DNA from: Buttiauxella gaviniae ATCC 51604
GTDB taxonomy: Bacteria > Pseudomonadota > Gammaproteobacteria > Enterobacterales > Enterobacteriaceae
Direction: 5' to 3'
NCBI RefSeq assembly: GCF_001654835.1
Contig: NZ_LXEP01000007.1
Coordinates: forward strand, 124,001-188,000
Length of the DNA: 64,000 nucleotides
This document shows, piece by piece, positions 1 to 8,044 of the stretch; position 1 is the stretch's first letter, and each line of letters starts with the position of its first letter. The notes beneath the pieces are model-generated. The model saw only the letters and a list, made by a program, of their open reading frames with translations, ran no database searches and was not told the DNA's origin. The position numbers were made by a program, and so were the translations under genes.

Positions 1-2
1 TT

Positions 3-707
3 GCCTACGATCGCCCTATCCCCGCAAAACCTGCCGATTTTTATATTTCGTTTGATAACGAAGGAATCGGATATGCCATTTCCAAATCGCTGGTTGAGCA
101 CATGAAAACATCCGGCGTTCCCGCAGGCGCAGGCGTGCTTGAAATCAACGGTTCGCCGACGGATGCCGCGGCGGGTCTGATTCGCGATGGTATTCATCGT
201 GGGCTTAAAGACTCGGGCTATAAAACACTGGCAGAATTTGACACGCCAGAGTGGGCTCCGCCAAAAGCGCAGGAGTGGACCGCAGGCCAAATCACGCGTT
301 TTAGTGACCAGATTAAAGGCGTTGTGGCGGCAAACGACGGCACTGGCGGCGGTGCCATTGCCGCATTCAAAGCGGGTGGCGTGCAGCCGATTCCACCGGT
401 TACCGGTAATGATGCGACCATTGCCGCACTACAGTTAATTATCGCAGGCGATCAATACAACACTATTTCTAAACCATCGGAAATTGTCGCCGCGGCTGCC
501 GCCAATGTTGCCGTGCAATTAATTAACGGGCAGACACCGAAAGCGACTTCGACTCTCTATAACACGCCTTCGCAGCTATTTGTCCCGGCAGTTATTACGT
601 CCAAAAATATCAAAGCAGAAATTTTTGATAAGAAAATCCAGACCCCGGAACAGGTTTGTACGGGTGAATATCAAGAGGCCTGTAAGAAATTAGGTATTAC
701 TCACTAA
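3..707 (+). CDS. Sugar ABC transporter periplasmic binding protein, C-terminal part
   Basis: The reading frame is open from the first bases of the window, so the N-terminus and signal peptide lie outside. About 234 residues remain. They look like the second lobe and hinge of a periplasmic binding protein of the XylF/RbsB class: a segment about YDRPIPAKPADFYISFDN at the lobe junction, then GTGGGAIAAFKAGG and IPPVTGNDATIAALQLI, which are typical of D-xylose-type binding proteins. It would capture a sugar or polyol in the periplasm and hand it to the permease encoded two genes downstream. The ATPase gene follows after a 62-base gap holding a strong hairpin. The substrate is not known. The neighbouring pentitol genes make a pentose or pentitol likely, which is inference. 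Confidence 0.85.
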   Translation, partial: AYDRPIPAKPADFYISFDNEGIGYAISKSLVEHMKTSGVPAGAGVLEINGSPTDAAAGLIRDGIHRGLKDSGYKTLAEFDTPEWAPPKAQEWTAGQITRFSDQIKGVVAANDGTGGGAIAAFKAGGVQPIPPVTGNDATIAALQLIIAGDQYNTISKPSEIVAAAAANVAVQLINGQTPKATSTLYNTPSQLFVPAVITSKNIKAEIFDKKIQTPEQVCTGEYQEACKKLGITH

Positions 708-718
708 GTCACGACTCA

Positions 719-746
719 TGCGTCCGTAAATCTTCTTACGGACGCA
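719..746 (+). terminator. Intercistronic hairpin between binding-protein and ATPase genes
   Basis: TGCGTCCGTAA (719-729) and TTACGGACGCA (736-746) form an 11-bp perfect stem with a 6-base loop. There is no T-run after it, so it is more likely a 3' stabiliser or partial attenuator than a full terminator. Such hairpins commonly keep the binding protein more abundant than the membrane parts. Confidence 0.6.
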
Positions 747-769
747 CTGACGATATTAAGGTTCTGGCT

Positions 770-1582
770 ATGTTAATTGAAAATGACCTCGCGCCTCGCA
801 CTGATAAGCCGCTGCTTAAATTAAGTAAAATCTCTAAAAACTTTGGTGCAGTTTCTGCGCTAACCGATATTGATCTTGATGTTTACGCCGGGGAAGTCGT
901 CGCCCTGGTGGGTGATAACGGCGCGGGAAAATCAACGCTAGTAAAAATATTAGCGGGGGTTCATCAACCCACTTCCGGCACGGTTGAATTCGAGGGGGAA
1001 TTAATCTCTCTCGATACGCCAGGAAAGGCGCTGGAATATGGTATTTCAACCGTCTTTCAGGATTTGGCGTTATGTGAAAATTTAGATGTGGTGGCGAATT
1101 TGTTTCTCGGGCACGAATTATCGGCCTGGCAGCTTGATGAAGTGACGATGGAAGTCCGCGCCTGGACGCTTTTAAAAGAGCTGGCTGCGCGCATTCCTTC
1201 GGTACGCGAGCCGGTCGCTTCGTTGTCCGGCGGCCAGCGCCAAACTGTGGCGATTGCCCGTTCGCTTCTGCTTAACCCGAAAATCATCATGCTGGATGAA
1301 CCAACTGCGGCACTTGGCGTGGCGCAAACAGCCGAAGTACTTAACCTGATTGAACGCGTTCGCGAGCGCGGTCTGGGGGTCATTATCATCAGTCATAATA
1401 TGGAAGATGTGCGGGCCGTCGCAGACAGAATTGTCGTATTACGTCTGGGCCGCAATAAAGGCATTTTCACACCCGAATCTACCAATCAGGAATTAGTGGC
1501 GGCCATTACCGGAGCGACAGAAAATTCCGTCTCACGTCGGGTGGAAAGAAAAACAACCGAACATACGTTGGGGGCGAATTAA
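770..1582 (+). CDS. Sugar ABC transporter ATP-binding protein, single nucleotide-binding domain
   Basis: This 270-residue ATPase powers the importer. Walker A GDNGAGKST is at about residues 48-56, the signature LSGGQ at 152-156, Walker B IIMLDE at 172-177 and the switch histidine in IISHN near 209. Unlike RbsA, XylG or AraG, which carry two fused ATPase domains in about 500 residues, this protein has one domain and should work as a homodimer. That form is known in some sugar ABC systems but differs from the classical enterobacterial pentose importers. The permease gene begins 3 bases after the stop, which indicates one transcript and coupled translation. Confidence 0.9.
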   Translation: MLIENDLAPRTDKPLLKLSKISKNFGAVSALTDIDLDVYAGEVVALVGDNGAGKSTLVKILAGVHQPTSGTVEFEGELISLDTPGKALEYGISTVFQDLALCENLDVVANLFLGHELSAWQLDEVTMEVRAWTLLKELAARIPSVREPVASLSGGQRQTVAIARSLLLNPKIIMLDEPTAALGVAQTAEVLNLIERVRERGLGVIIISHNMEDVRAVADRIVVLRLGRNKGIFTPESTNQELVAAITGATENSVSRRVERKTTEHTLGAN

Positions 1583-1585
1583 GCG

Positions 1586-2839
1586 ATGACGACCAATAAA
1601 CCACTGCTTCCCGAAACCCGGTTAGATCGCAGCGATGAGCGCGTCGACCATCAGGATAATATCTTTGGCTTGCTGCGCGCTTATATTACCCGGATTAAAA
1701 CGGGCGATTTAGGGATGATTCCCGTGGTGCTAGGGCTGATTATAATTTCGATTGTTTTCACCCTTCTCAACCCGATTTATATGGCCCCGAATAATCTCGT
1801 TAATATGTTATTTGACTGTGCGACCGTCGGGTTTATTTCGCTGGGGATTGTTTGTGTATTGCTGTTAGGTGAGATCGATCTCTCGGTCGGTTCGATGAGC
1901 GGCCTGGCGTCGGCAATTATTGGCGTGCTGTGGGTGAATCAGGGTTGGTCCGTAGTTGGCGCTATCGCCGTTGCACTCGCGGTTGGCGCAGTGGTTGGCC
2001 TGATTTATGCCGAGCTTTACAGCCGTTTAGGGATGCCGAGTTTTGTGGCGACGTTGGCCGGGCTTCTGGCGCTGCTCGGGATGCAACTTTATATTCTCGG
2101 GCCATCAGGCAGTATCAACCTCCCCTATGTTTCGCCGCTGGTGCGTTTCGGCCAGGTCTTAGTTATGCCCGGCTGGATGGCGCATATTTTTGCGCTGTTA
2201 CCCGGTATCGTGATGCTCGCCCAGGGTTTTCGCACCCGCACACGCCGTGCCGCAGCAAATTTGTCTTGCGAACCGCTCAGCTCTTTGTGGGCTCGCAGTC
2301 TGTTTATGACCGCTGTTTTTGAATTTATGGTGTTTTATCTCAACATCGGTCGCGGTGTGCCATGGGTTTTCGGCTTGTTTATCCTCGTGGTCGTCGTGCT
2401 TAACTACGCGCTCAAAAGAACAAAATGGGGCCGGTCGATGTTTGCCGTGGGTGGCAACCGTGAAGCCGCTCGCCGTTCAGGTATTAACGTGCGCGGTATT
2501 TATATTAGTGCATTTATGATTTGCTCTGTGCTGGCAACCACCGGCGGCATTCTTGCCGCATCACGCCTGGCGTCCGCCAGCCAACAAGCCGGTACCGGAG
2601 ATGTCAATTTAAACGCCATTGCGGCGGCGGTTATTGGCGGTACGAGTCTGTTTGGCGGCCGAGGAAGCGCCTATTCCGCCCTGCTGGGTATTATTGTTAT
2701 TCAGTGTATTTCTAACGGGCTGACGCTACTTAATTTGCCTTCGTCGCTGCGATATATGATTACAGGCGGCGTACTTGCGATTGCCGTCATCGTCGACTCC
2801 GTGGCCAGACGTTCACGCGTAACCCATGGGCGCGCCTGA
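1586..2839 (+). CDS. Sugar ABC transporter permease, XylH/RbsC-like
   Basis: This 417-residue integral membrane protein has about ten hydrophobic segments. It carries the features of the RbsC/XylH branched family: GEIDLSVGSMSGLASAIIG near residue 95, the stretch GGNREAARRSGINV near 290 and GGTSLFGGRGSAYSALLG near 350. The hydrophilic N-terminal 50 residues and the length match XylH rather than the shorter RbsC. It forms the channel for the substrate delivered by the upstream binding protein. It is the last gene of the importer. The convergent dal operon ends about 90 bases away across a large inverted repeat. Confidence 0.88.
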   Translation: MTTNKPLLPETRLDRSDERVDHQDNIFGLLRAYITRIKTGDLGMIPVVLGLIIISIVFTLLNPIYMAPNNLVNMLFDCATVGFISLGIVCVLLLGEIDLSVGSMSGLASAIIGVLWVNQGWSVVGAIAVALAVGAVVGLIYAELYSRLGMPSFVATLAGLLALLGMQLYILGPSGSINLPYVSPLVRFGQVLVMPGWMAHIFALLPGIVMLAQGFRTRTRRAAANLSCEPLSSLWARSLFMTAVFEFMVFYLNIGRGVPWVFGLFILVVVVLNYALKRTKWGRSMFAVGGNREAARRSGINVRGIYISAFMICSVLATTGGILAASRLASASQQAGTGDVNLNAIAAAVIGGTSLFGGRGSAYSALLGIIVIQCISNGLTLLNLPSSLRYMITGGVLAIAVIVDSVARRSRVTHGRA

Positions 2840-2864
2840 CAGACGTTAGATTAAGAAAGTTAAA

Positions 2865-2923
2865 GGAAGCGCAGAAACCAGGATGTCAGACCGTTCACTC
2901 CCCTGGATGATTTCTGCGCTTCC
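2865..2923. repeat. Long inverted repeat between convergent operons
   Basis: GGAAGCGCAGAAA (2865-2877) and TTTCTGCGCTTCC (2911-2923) are perfect 13-bp arms. An inner CCAGG (2878-2882) and CCTGG (2902-2906) extend the stem after a 4-base bulge. It lies in the 91 bases between the ABC permease stop and the phosphatase stop. It probably ends or stabilises both converging transcripts. No T-run follows on either strand, so an intrinsic terminator is not proven. Confidence 0.6.
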
Positions 2924-2930
2924 GTATTAG

Positions 2931-3605
2931 TCAGCAACTGGCTCTTAGCGCCGGTTCGCTGTGAAGATTTAGAGCATGACTAAGTTCAGTTAGCGTTGAG
3001 TAATGCCCAGCTGCCGAAGCGAATTTTGGTTCATGGCAATCAGGGGCAACAACAAAGGTTTTAATCTCAGCCCGCCGGGCGGCGGTAAAGCCATTAAGGC
3101 TGTCTTCAATGACCCGACATTGAGCGGCTTGCAGGCCCAGTTTTCGCATTACGGTCAGGTAAACGGCGGGATGCGGTTTACCAAAGCTCTCTTCATCAGC
3201 GCTACAAATCACGCCAAACCATTGCCAGAGATCTAATTTATCAAATACAGCCTCGATAACTTCCGGGCTGGATGACGTTGCCAGCGCAAGGCGATAACCC
3301 TTGCGATGAAAACATTCTAACACCTGATATAACCCATTCATTGCCATCCCTTTTTCCCGAATAGCATTACAGACTCGCGCAATGATTTGTTTCTCAAGCC
3401 ATTGTGGTTCAACCGTCAGAAATTGCTTTTCACACCAGATGCGCGCAATTTCATCAATGCGCTTTCCTTTGGTGAGTTCTTCGCATTCTGCGGCGGTTAT
3501 AGCAACGCCCTGGTCTGCCAGCATTTCGATTTGCGCATCCTGCCAAAAACCTTCGGAATCAATAATGACGCCATCCATATCAAAAATAATCGCTTGCAAG
3601 CTCAT
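2931..3605 (-). CDS. HAD-superfamily sugar/polyol phosphatase, HxpB (YniC)-like
   Basis: This is a phosphatase of about 224 residues. The catalytic motif FDMDGVIIDSE is at the N-terminus with nucleophile Asp and general acid Asp. Motif II is LATSSS, the lysine motif is FGKPHP and motif IV is IEDSLNG. A helical cap follows motif I, as in beta-phosphoglucomutase-like phosphatases. I chose the ATG at 3605 because it places motif I five residues from the start; an in-frame start at 3638 would overlap dalT by position. It is the last gene of dalD-dalK-dalT on the minus strand, 48 bases after dalT. E. coli HxpB removes phosphate from hexitol phosphates, so a role in clearing pentitol phosphates made by the kinase is a reasonable inference. 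Confidence 0.85.
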   Translation of the reverse strand: MSLQAIIFDMDGVIIDSEGFWQDAQIEMLADQGVAITAAECEELTKGKRIDEIARIWCEKQFLTVEPQWLEKQIIARVCNAIREKGMAMNGLYQVLECFHRKGYRLALATSSSPEVIEAVFDKLDLWQWFGVICSADEESFGKPHPAVYLTVMRKLGLQAAQCRVIEDSLNGFTAARRAEIKTFVVAPDCHEPKFASAAGHYSTLTELSHALNLHSEPALRASC

Positions 3606-3653
3606 TGCTGTTCCATTTGGATTAGGCTGGCGCAGCACGCCAGCCGTAATGTA

Positions 3654-4934
3654 TTAAGATGCCCTTACCGTCACGTCATCAGCGACGCGAACCGCGCTTT
3701 CAAAGCCTGGCTGTTCGACACGGATAAAGTGGCAAAGGAAGAAGGCGATAATATAAAGCGTGGTATACGCAATAACGACGCCGATAGTGCTGAAGTAAGG
3801 CAGCAGCACCACCGCAATGGCCGGAGCCAGAAAGTTGGACAAGCCCGCAGAGAGGTTGTAAACCGAAATCGCTGCCCCTTTGTGGCGAGGCTCCAGCGCC
3901 GGGAATACCGCCGCCATTGGCACAAACGCTGCCACAAAAATACCTAAAGCAATTGCCGGGATCAGCGCCATACCGAAGTTATGGCCAAAGTATTGCGGTA
4001 CGTAGTAAAACGCCAGGCTTGATGCCGCCATACCCAGACATCCAAACCAACGCACCACGCGCATCCAACCTAGCTTTTCCGCGACGATACCCCAGAAAAT
4101 ATTGGAGAAAATGGTGGTAAAGAAAAACGCCGCCCATATCTGTAACCATTCAGATGTCGTAAAGCCCAGCTCGTCCACAAACATCAGCGGCATAATCACG
4201 GCAAAACCGAATAAAGAAAGAGTGTTGATGATACGAACCATGCTCGAATACATAATGCTGCGGTTGGTATAGAGCAAAGTGATTGCACGACCTAGCTCAT
4301 TGAACTTCTCTTTGGTGGTCAGGTTATGCATGTGCGTTGGGGTCTGTACCTTACGCAGCGAAATCATCGCTATCAACCCGCCAGCCAGGCAGAAGAACAG
4401 CGCCATCCATAACGTCCCTAACTCCCCAACAAGTGGAATAGTAAAACTTGGAATATAGCTACCCGCTACACCGATGCCGATGGAATATACTGCCCAGTAC
4501 CAGCCAAGTGCTGAACTGGCATTTTCACTCTTAACGTTATGAATAATCACCACAATGAAAGAGTAAAGGAACAGTGGGTAAGCAAACCCACGGATTCCGT
4601 AAAACAGCAGGATCAGCGGATAGTTTGCGTGCCCCAGACCAAAAACCAGGAAAAGGACATGGAATACGCACCACAGCACAAAACCGATAAACATGGTTTT
4701 CTGCGGTGTAATAATTTCAGCAACTACGCCAGATACCCACGCAGACAGTGCTGCGGCAAGGCCATAAAGCGTAAAGGCAAAAGAGGCTTGAGCGGGAGAG
4801 AATCCCAACTCTTTGATGTAGTGGGATAAGAATGCCAGCTCAAAACCGTCTCCGGTCATAAACACAGCAATAGCGATGTAACCCCACAGCAGGTGTAGCG
4901 GTAACCCAAACCACTGTTTATTAGTAATAGACAT
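3654..4934 (-). CDS. dalT: D-arabinitol transporter, MFS family
   Basis: This 426-residue inner-membrane carrier has 12 predicted membrane segments. The N-terminus (KQWFGLPLHLLWGYIAIAVF) and the segment GDGFELAFLSHYIKELGFSP closely resemble my memory of Klebsiella DalT, the D-arabinitol/H+ symporter, and RbtT-type relatives. It brings D-arabinitol into the cytoplasm for DalD. It lies 66 bases after dalK and before the HAD phosphatase on the minus strand, separated from dalK by a GC-rich hairpin. Specificity for D-arabinitol rather than ribitol rests on similarity and position. Confidence 0.92.
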   Translation of the reverse strand: MSITNKQWFGLPLHLLWGYIAIAVFMTGDGFELAFLSHYIKELGFSPAQASFAFTLYGLAAALSAWVSGVVAEIITPQKTMFIGFVLWCVFHVLFLVFGLGHANYPLILLFYGIRGFAYPLFLYSFIVVIIHNVKSENASSALGWYWAVYSIGIGVAGSYIPSFTIPLVGELGTLWMALFFCLAGGLIAMISLRKVQTPTHMHNLTTKEKFNELGRAITLLYTNRSIMYSSMVRIINTLSLFGFAVIMPLMFVDELGFTTSEWLQIWAAFFFTTIFSNIFWGIVAEKLGWMRVVRWFGCLGMAASSLAFYYVPQYFGHNFGMALIPAIALGIFVAAFVPMAAVFPALEPRHKGAAISVYNLSAGLSNFLAPAIAVVLLPYFSTIGVVIAYTTLYIIAFFLCHFIRVEQPGFESAVRVADDVTVRAS

Positions 4935-4963
4935 AGTGACCTCATTTTTGTGTACAGGGTATC

Positions 4964-4990
4964 CCCCGGCCTTCGCCGGGGTGTTTTTTT
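4964..4990 (+). terminator. Intercistronic hairpin with plus-strand T-run between dalK and dalT
   Basis: CCCCGGC (4964-4970) and GCCGGGG (4975-4981) form a 7-bp stem with a 4-base loop, followed on the plus strand by TGTTTTTTT. It has the form of an intrinsic terminator for plus-strand (antisense) transcription. On the minus strand, where dalK and dalT are read, it is only a hairpin in the operon mRNA. Confidence 0.6.
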
Positions 4991-5000
4991 ATTATAAAAA

Positions 5001-6464
5001 TCAGTGAGTTCTAAAATGCAGATCGTTCAGATATAGAGACTTAAATTGTGTGTATCTTTTCATCAAACTCGTGTGTTGCTCAGGGCGAGCAATCCATGTC
5101 TGGTAGATTTCTGGTTTCTTGCAAACCGTTTCCAAATCTTTACCTGTAGCCAGGCATGCCAGCCGGGCAGCACCGAGTGCACCACCCGTTTCCCCTCCCT
5201 TATGTGTCACGACGGGCATATTGAGGACATCCGCCAGTAACTGTGCCCAAAGCGGGCTACGCGCACCGCCACCTACTAAAGAACATTGGTCGATATGGGT
5301 GCCACTTTCCTGCAACACACGCAGACCATCGGCGAGACCAAAACTGACACCTTCCAGCACGGCATAGCCCATAGTGGCGCGATTGCTGGCATGGGTCAGA
5401 CCGTGGAACATTCCTCTTGCATTCGGGTCGTTATGGGGCGTTCGTTCGCCAGACAGATAAGGTAAAAACATCGGCGCGTTAGCTTTTTCGCTGTCGCTTA
5501 ATTGCGCCACTTCTTCCAGTAATGCCAATTCAGTTACGCCCACCAGTCGGCAGAACCATTGCAGGCAACTTGCAGCACTGAGCATCACGCTCATCTGGTG
5601 CCAGCGTTCAGGCAAAACGTGGCAAAATGCGTGTACGGCAGAAGCTGGTGCCGGGCGATAAGCCTCATTCACCACAAATAAAACCCCGGAAGTACCGAGA
5701 GAAATAAACGCATCACCTGGGCTTACAGCCCCTACGCCAATAGCACTGACTGCGTTATCACCCCCACCACCGGCTACGACTACCGACGGGTTTAATCCCC
5801 AGCGTTTCGCTATTTCTGGAGCAAGCGTTGCGGATACTTCGCAGCCTTCAACCAGCGCAGGCATGTTGCGTCTTGAAAGCCCACATTTTTCCAGCAGGGC
5901 GTCGGACCAGTCGCGTTTCGCCACATCAAGCCAGAGCGTGCCTGCGGAGTCAGACATGTCAGAGATTTTTTTATCTGTCATGCGAAAGCGCAGGTAATCT
6001 TTCGGCAGTAGAACCGTGTCGATACGTTTGAAATTCTCAGGTTCATGGCGGCGAACCCACAACAGTTTCGGTGCGGTGAAACCAGGCATGGCGAGGTTCC
6101 CGGCGATCGAATGTAGTTCTGGAGCGATCTCTTCCAGCTCAGCACATTCAAGTGCGCTGCGGGTGTCGTTCCATAAAATCGCCGGACGGATGACCACGCC
6201 CGCAGCGTCGAGCAACACTGCGCCGTGCATTTGCCCAGAAAGACCGACCGCTTTGATCGCAGACCAATGCTTTTCACATTTGTCTTTAAGCGTGGTCATC
6301 AAATAATCGGTGGCATCCCACCATGCCTGAGGGCTTTGTTCTGACCAGTGTGGATGAGGCCGCTGAATGGTCAGCGGCACGCTGTGGCTAGTGACTATCT
6401 CGCCATCTTCATTGATAACCAGCGCCTTAACTTCAGAAGTTCCAAGATCGATGCCTAAAAACAT
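5001..6464 (-). CDS. dalK: D-xylulose kinase of the arabinitol operon
   Basis: This 487-residue FGGY-family kinase phosphorylates D-xylulose to D-xylulose 5-phosphate. The N-terminal phosphate-binding motif FLGIDLGTSEVKA is at residues 2-14. GQMHGAVLLD near 80 and WNDTRS near 100 match xylulokinases. The second ATPase motif VVAGGGGDNAVSAIG lies near 230, and VGGGARSPLWAQLLAD near 395 is the C-terminal FGGY signature. The length equals XylB/DalK. It sits 10 bases after dalD, clearly in the same operon. The alternative name xylB is ruled less likely by the dalD/dalT context. Confidence 0.93.
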   Translation of the reverse strand: MFLGIDLGTSEVKALVINEDGEIVTSHSVPLTIQRPHPHWSEQSPQAWWDATDYLMTTLKDKCEKHWSAIKAVGLSGQMHGAVLLDAAGVVIRPAILWNDTRSALECAELEEIAPELHSIAGNLAMPGFTAPKLLWVRRHEPENFKRIDTVLLPKDYLRFRMTDKKISDMSDSAGTLWLDVAKRDWSDALLEKCGLSRRNMPALVEGCEVSATLAPEIAKRWGLNPSVVVAGGGGDNAVSAIGVGAVSPGDAFISLGTSGVLFVVNEAYRPAPASAVHAFCHVLPERWHQMSVMLSAASCLQWFCRLVGVTELALLEEVAQLSDSEKANAPMFLPYLSGERTPHNDPNARGMFHGLTHASNRATMGYAVLEGVSFGLADGLRVLQESGTHIDQCSLVGGGARSPLWAQLLADVLNMPVVTHKGGETGGALGAARLACLATGKDLETVCKKPEIYQTWIARPEQHTSLMKRYTQFKSLYLNDLHFRTH

Positions 6465-6474
6465 GGTTCACCTC

Positions 6475-7842
6475 TTAGCGAATCAGTGTGTAAACAGCCT
6501 GAATTTTTTCACGCAGCAGCGCGGCGAAATCATCACGAGTCGCTAATTCCCCAAACAGGGCTTTGTCGCTGGCAAAAAGCGCAATCGGGTCTTCGGCGTT
6601 AAACATGGCATGAACCGCGTCGGCATCCAGAATGCCGTCCTGGTATTCATAAGGCAGTTGGCCTTTGTGCCACTGTTCCATATAGACAAAGAACAGCGCA
6701 GGCAACATTGCCGTGGCATGCGGGACGGCACCGCGCTGGTAGCATTCAAGCATCGTTGGGGTAATCATCGCCGGGATTTTGGAGAAACCATCGGCGGCGA
6801 CGCGCTGGTTGGTATCTTCGATATACGGGTTGGTGAAGCGCTTGAGCACCACGTCACGGTATGTCGGTAAATCGATGCCGTTATTCCCAAGGCTTGGGAT
6901 CACATCTTCGGTGACATAGCGGTCAGCAATAGCGTAGATAGCGTCGGTCAGGGTGCTTTCATGGATAAACTGTTTACCCATCAGTGTTCCGGCCCAGGCA
7001 ATGCAGCTGTGGGAGGCGTTAAGAATGCGGATTTTTGCCTCTTCGTAAGGAATAACCGATTCGACCATCTCCACGCCGACCGCTTCCAGATCGGGGCGCA
7101 CATCGCGGAAATTGTCTTCGACGACCCACTGAATAAAGGTTTCACCCATCACCGGAGCTTTGTCGTCAGTACCGGTTTTCTCTTTAATACGCGCCGGCAA
7201 ATCTGCCGCCGGGCGTGGAGTGATACGGTCCACCATGGTATTCGGGCAAGTAGCATTGGCCTTCAGCCATTCAATTACCGCCTGCTTTCCGGTCAGAGTC
7301 AGGAACTCAACAAGACCATCATGGAAGCGTTCGCCGTTGTGACGCACGTTATCGCAGTTGAGCAGCGTTAACGGTCCGGCATTGTTGGCCATGCGTTGCT
7401 CAAGAATGCGGGTAATCACGCCGTAAATCGTTTTATTACCACCCTGCAAATCACAGGCTAAATCTGCGTTATTCACTTCTAATTGATGAGTGGTATTCAG
7501 GTAGTAACCCCCTTCCGTGACGGTAAAGGCGATCACTTTCGTTTCAGGCTTCGCGCCCTCTGTAATCAGCGGTTGTAAATCAGCCTGCCATGGCAACAAC
7601 TTCTGAATAGATGTTATTTCTTCGTATACACGCTCACCTTCTGGGCTGACGGTTTCTAACACGTAGCGGCCCTTTTGCGCGGTGAGTGCGGCAACCACAT
7701 GTTCTGCATCATTACGGATGTTACCTGCGGCGATATGCCAGCGAGCATCACCCTGCGCAATCAAGCGGTGTAAGTACCAGGCCTGATGAGCGCGGTGAAA
7801 AGATCCCAGACCAATGTGTAACCAGGTATTTTGCGTAGCCAT
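6475..7842 (-). CDS. dalD: D-arabinitol 4-dehydrogenase
   Basis: This 455-residue NAD-dependent polyol dehydrogenase of the long-chain mannitol dehydrogenase family oxidises D-arabinitol to D-xylulose in the cytoplasm. The N-terminal nucleotide-binding stretch is [16 protein letters not shown]. The catalytic pattern K-x-R-x-L-N-x-x-H appears as [10 protein letters not shown] in the middle of the C-terminal domain. The ATG at 7842 is preferred over an upstream frame reaching 7989, because GGAGAG stands just upstream and the product then has the usual DalD length. It is the first gene of dalD-dalK-dalT-phosphatase and is divergent from dalR. Confidence 0.95.
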   Translation of the reverse strand: MATQNTWLHIGLGSFHRAHQAWYLHRLIAQGDARWHIAAGNIRNDAEHVVAALTAQKGRYVLETVSPEGERVYEEITSIQKLLPWQADLQPLITEGAKPETKVIAFTVTEGGYYLNTTHQLEVNNADLACDLQGGNKTIYGVITRILEQRMANNAGPLTLLNCDNVRHNGERFHDGLVEFLTLTGKQAVIEWLKANATCPNTMVDRITPRPAADLPARIKEKTGTDDKAPVMGETFIQWVVEDNFRDVRPDLEAVGVEMVESVIPYEEAKIRILNASHSCIAWAGTLMGKQFIHESTLTDAIYAIADRYVTEDVIPSLGNNGIDLPTYRDVVLKRFTNPYIEDTNQRVAADGFSKIPAMITPTMLECYQRGAVPHATAMLPALFFVYMEQWHKGQLPYEYQDGILDADAVHAMFNAEDPIALFASDKALFGELATRDDFAALLREKIQAVYTLIR

Positions 7843-8044
7843 AACGTTGCTCTCCATTTCAGTTTGTGGTGAAGAATGTAATGGAACAATTAACCAAATT
7901 AAGAGCTTTACGTCACAAAAGAGCAAATGACCGTAAAAATTACAAATGACCACAAACAAATAAAATAGAGTTGCCTGCATCGCCTGCACACGCCAAAATG
8001 CAGGGATTCGCTGGGGGTATTAAACATCTCCGTAAAAACTTAAG
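7843..8044. promoter_or_regulatory. Divergent dalD/dalR control region with direct repeats
   Basis: This 202-base, AT-rich gap must hold the promoters for dalD (minus) and dalR (plus). CAAATGACC occurs twice, at 7924-7932 and 7943-7951, spaced 19 bases apart. This is a candidate binding site for DalR. A perfect half CRP site (TGTGA on the minus strand, 7913-7917) has a poor second half. These are sequence observations only. Confidence 0.4.

Noticed and set aside
7909-7925. CRP site upstream of dalD
   Set aside because: One half (TGTGA on the minus strand) is perfect but the other half (GCTCT) is poor, so I did not call a site.
7843-7989. N-terminal extension of dalD
   Set aside because: The frame is open for 49 more codons, but the residues are hydrophobic and unrelated to polyol dehydrogenases. 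The ATG at 7842 has a good ribosome binding site.
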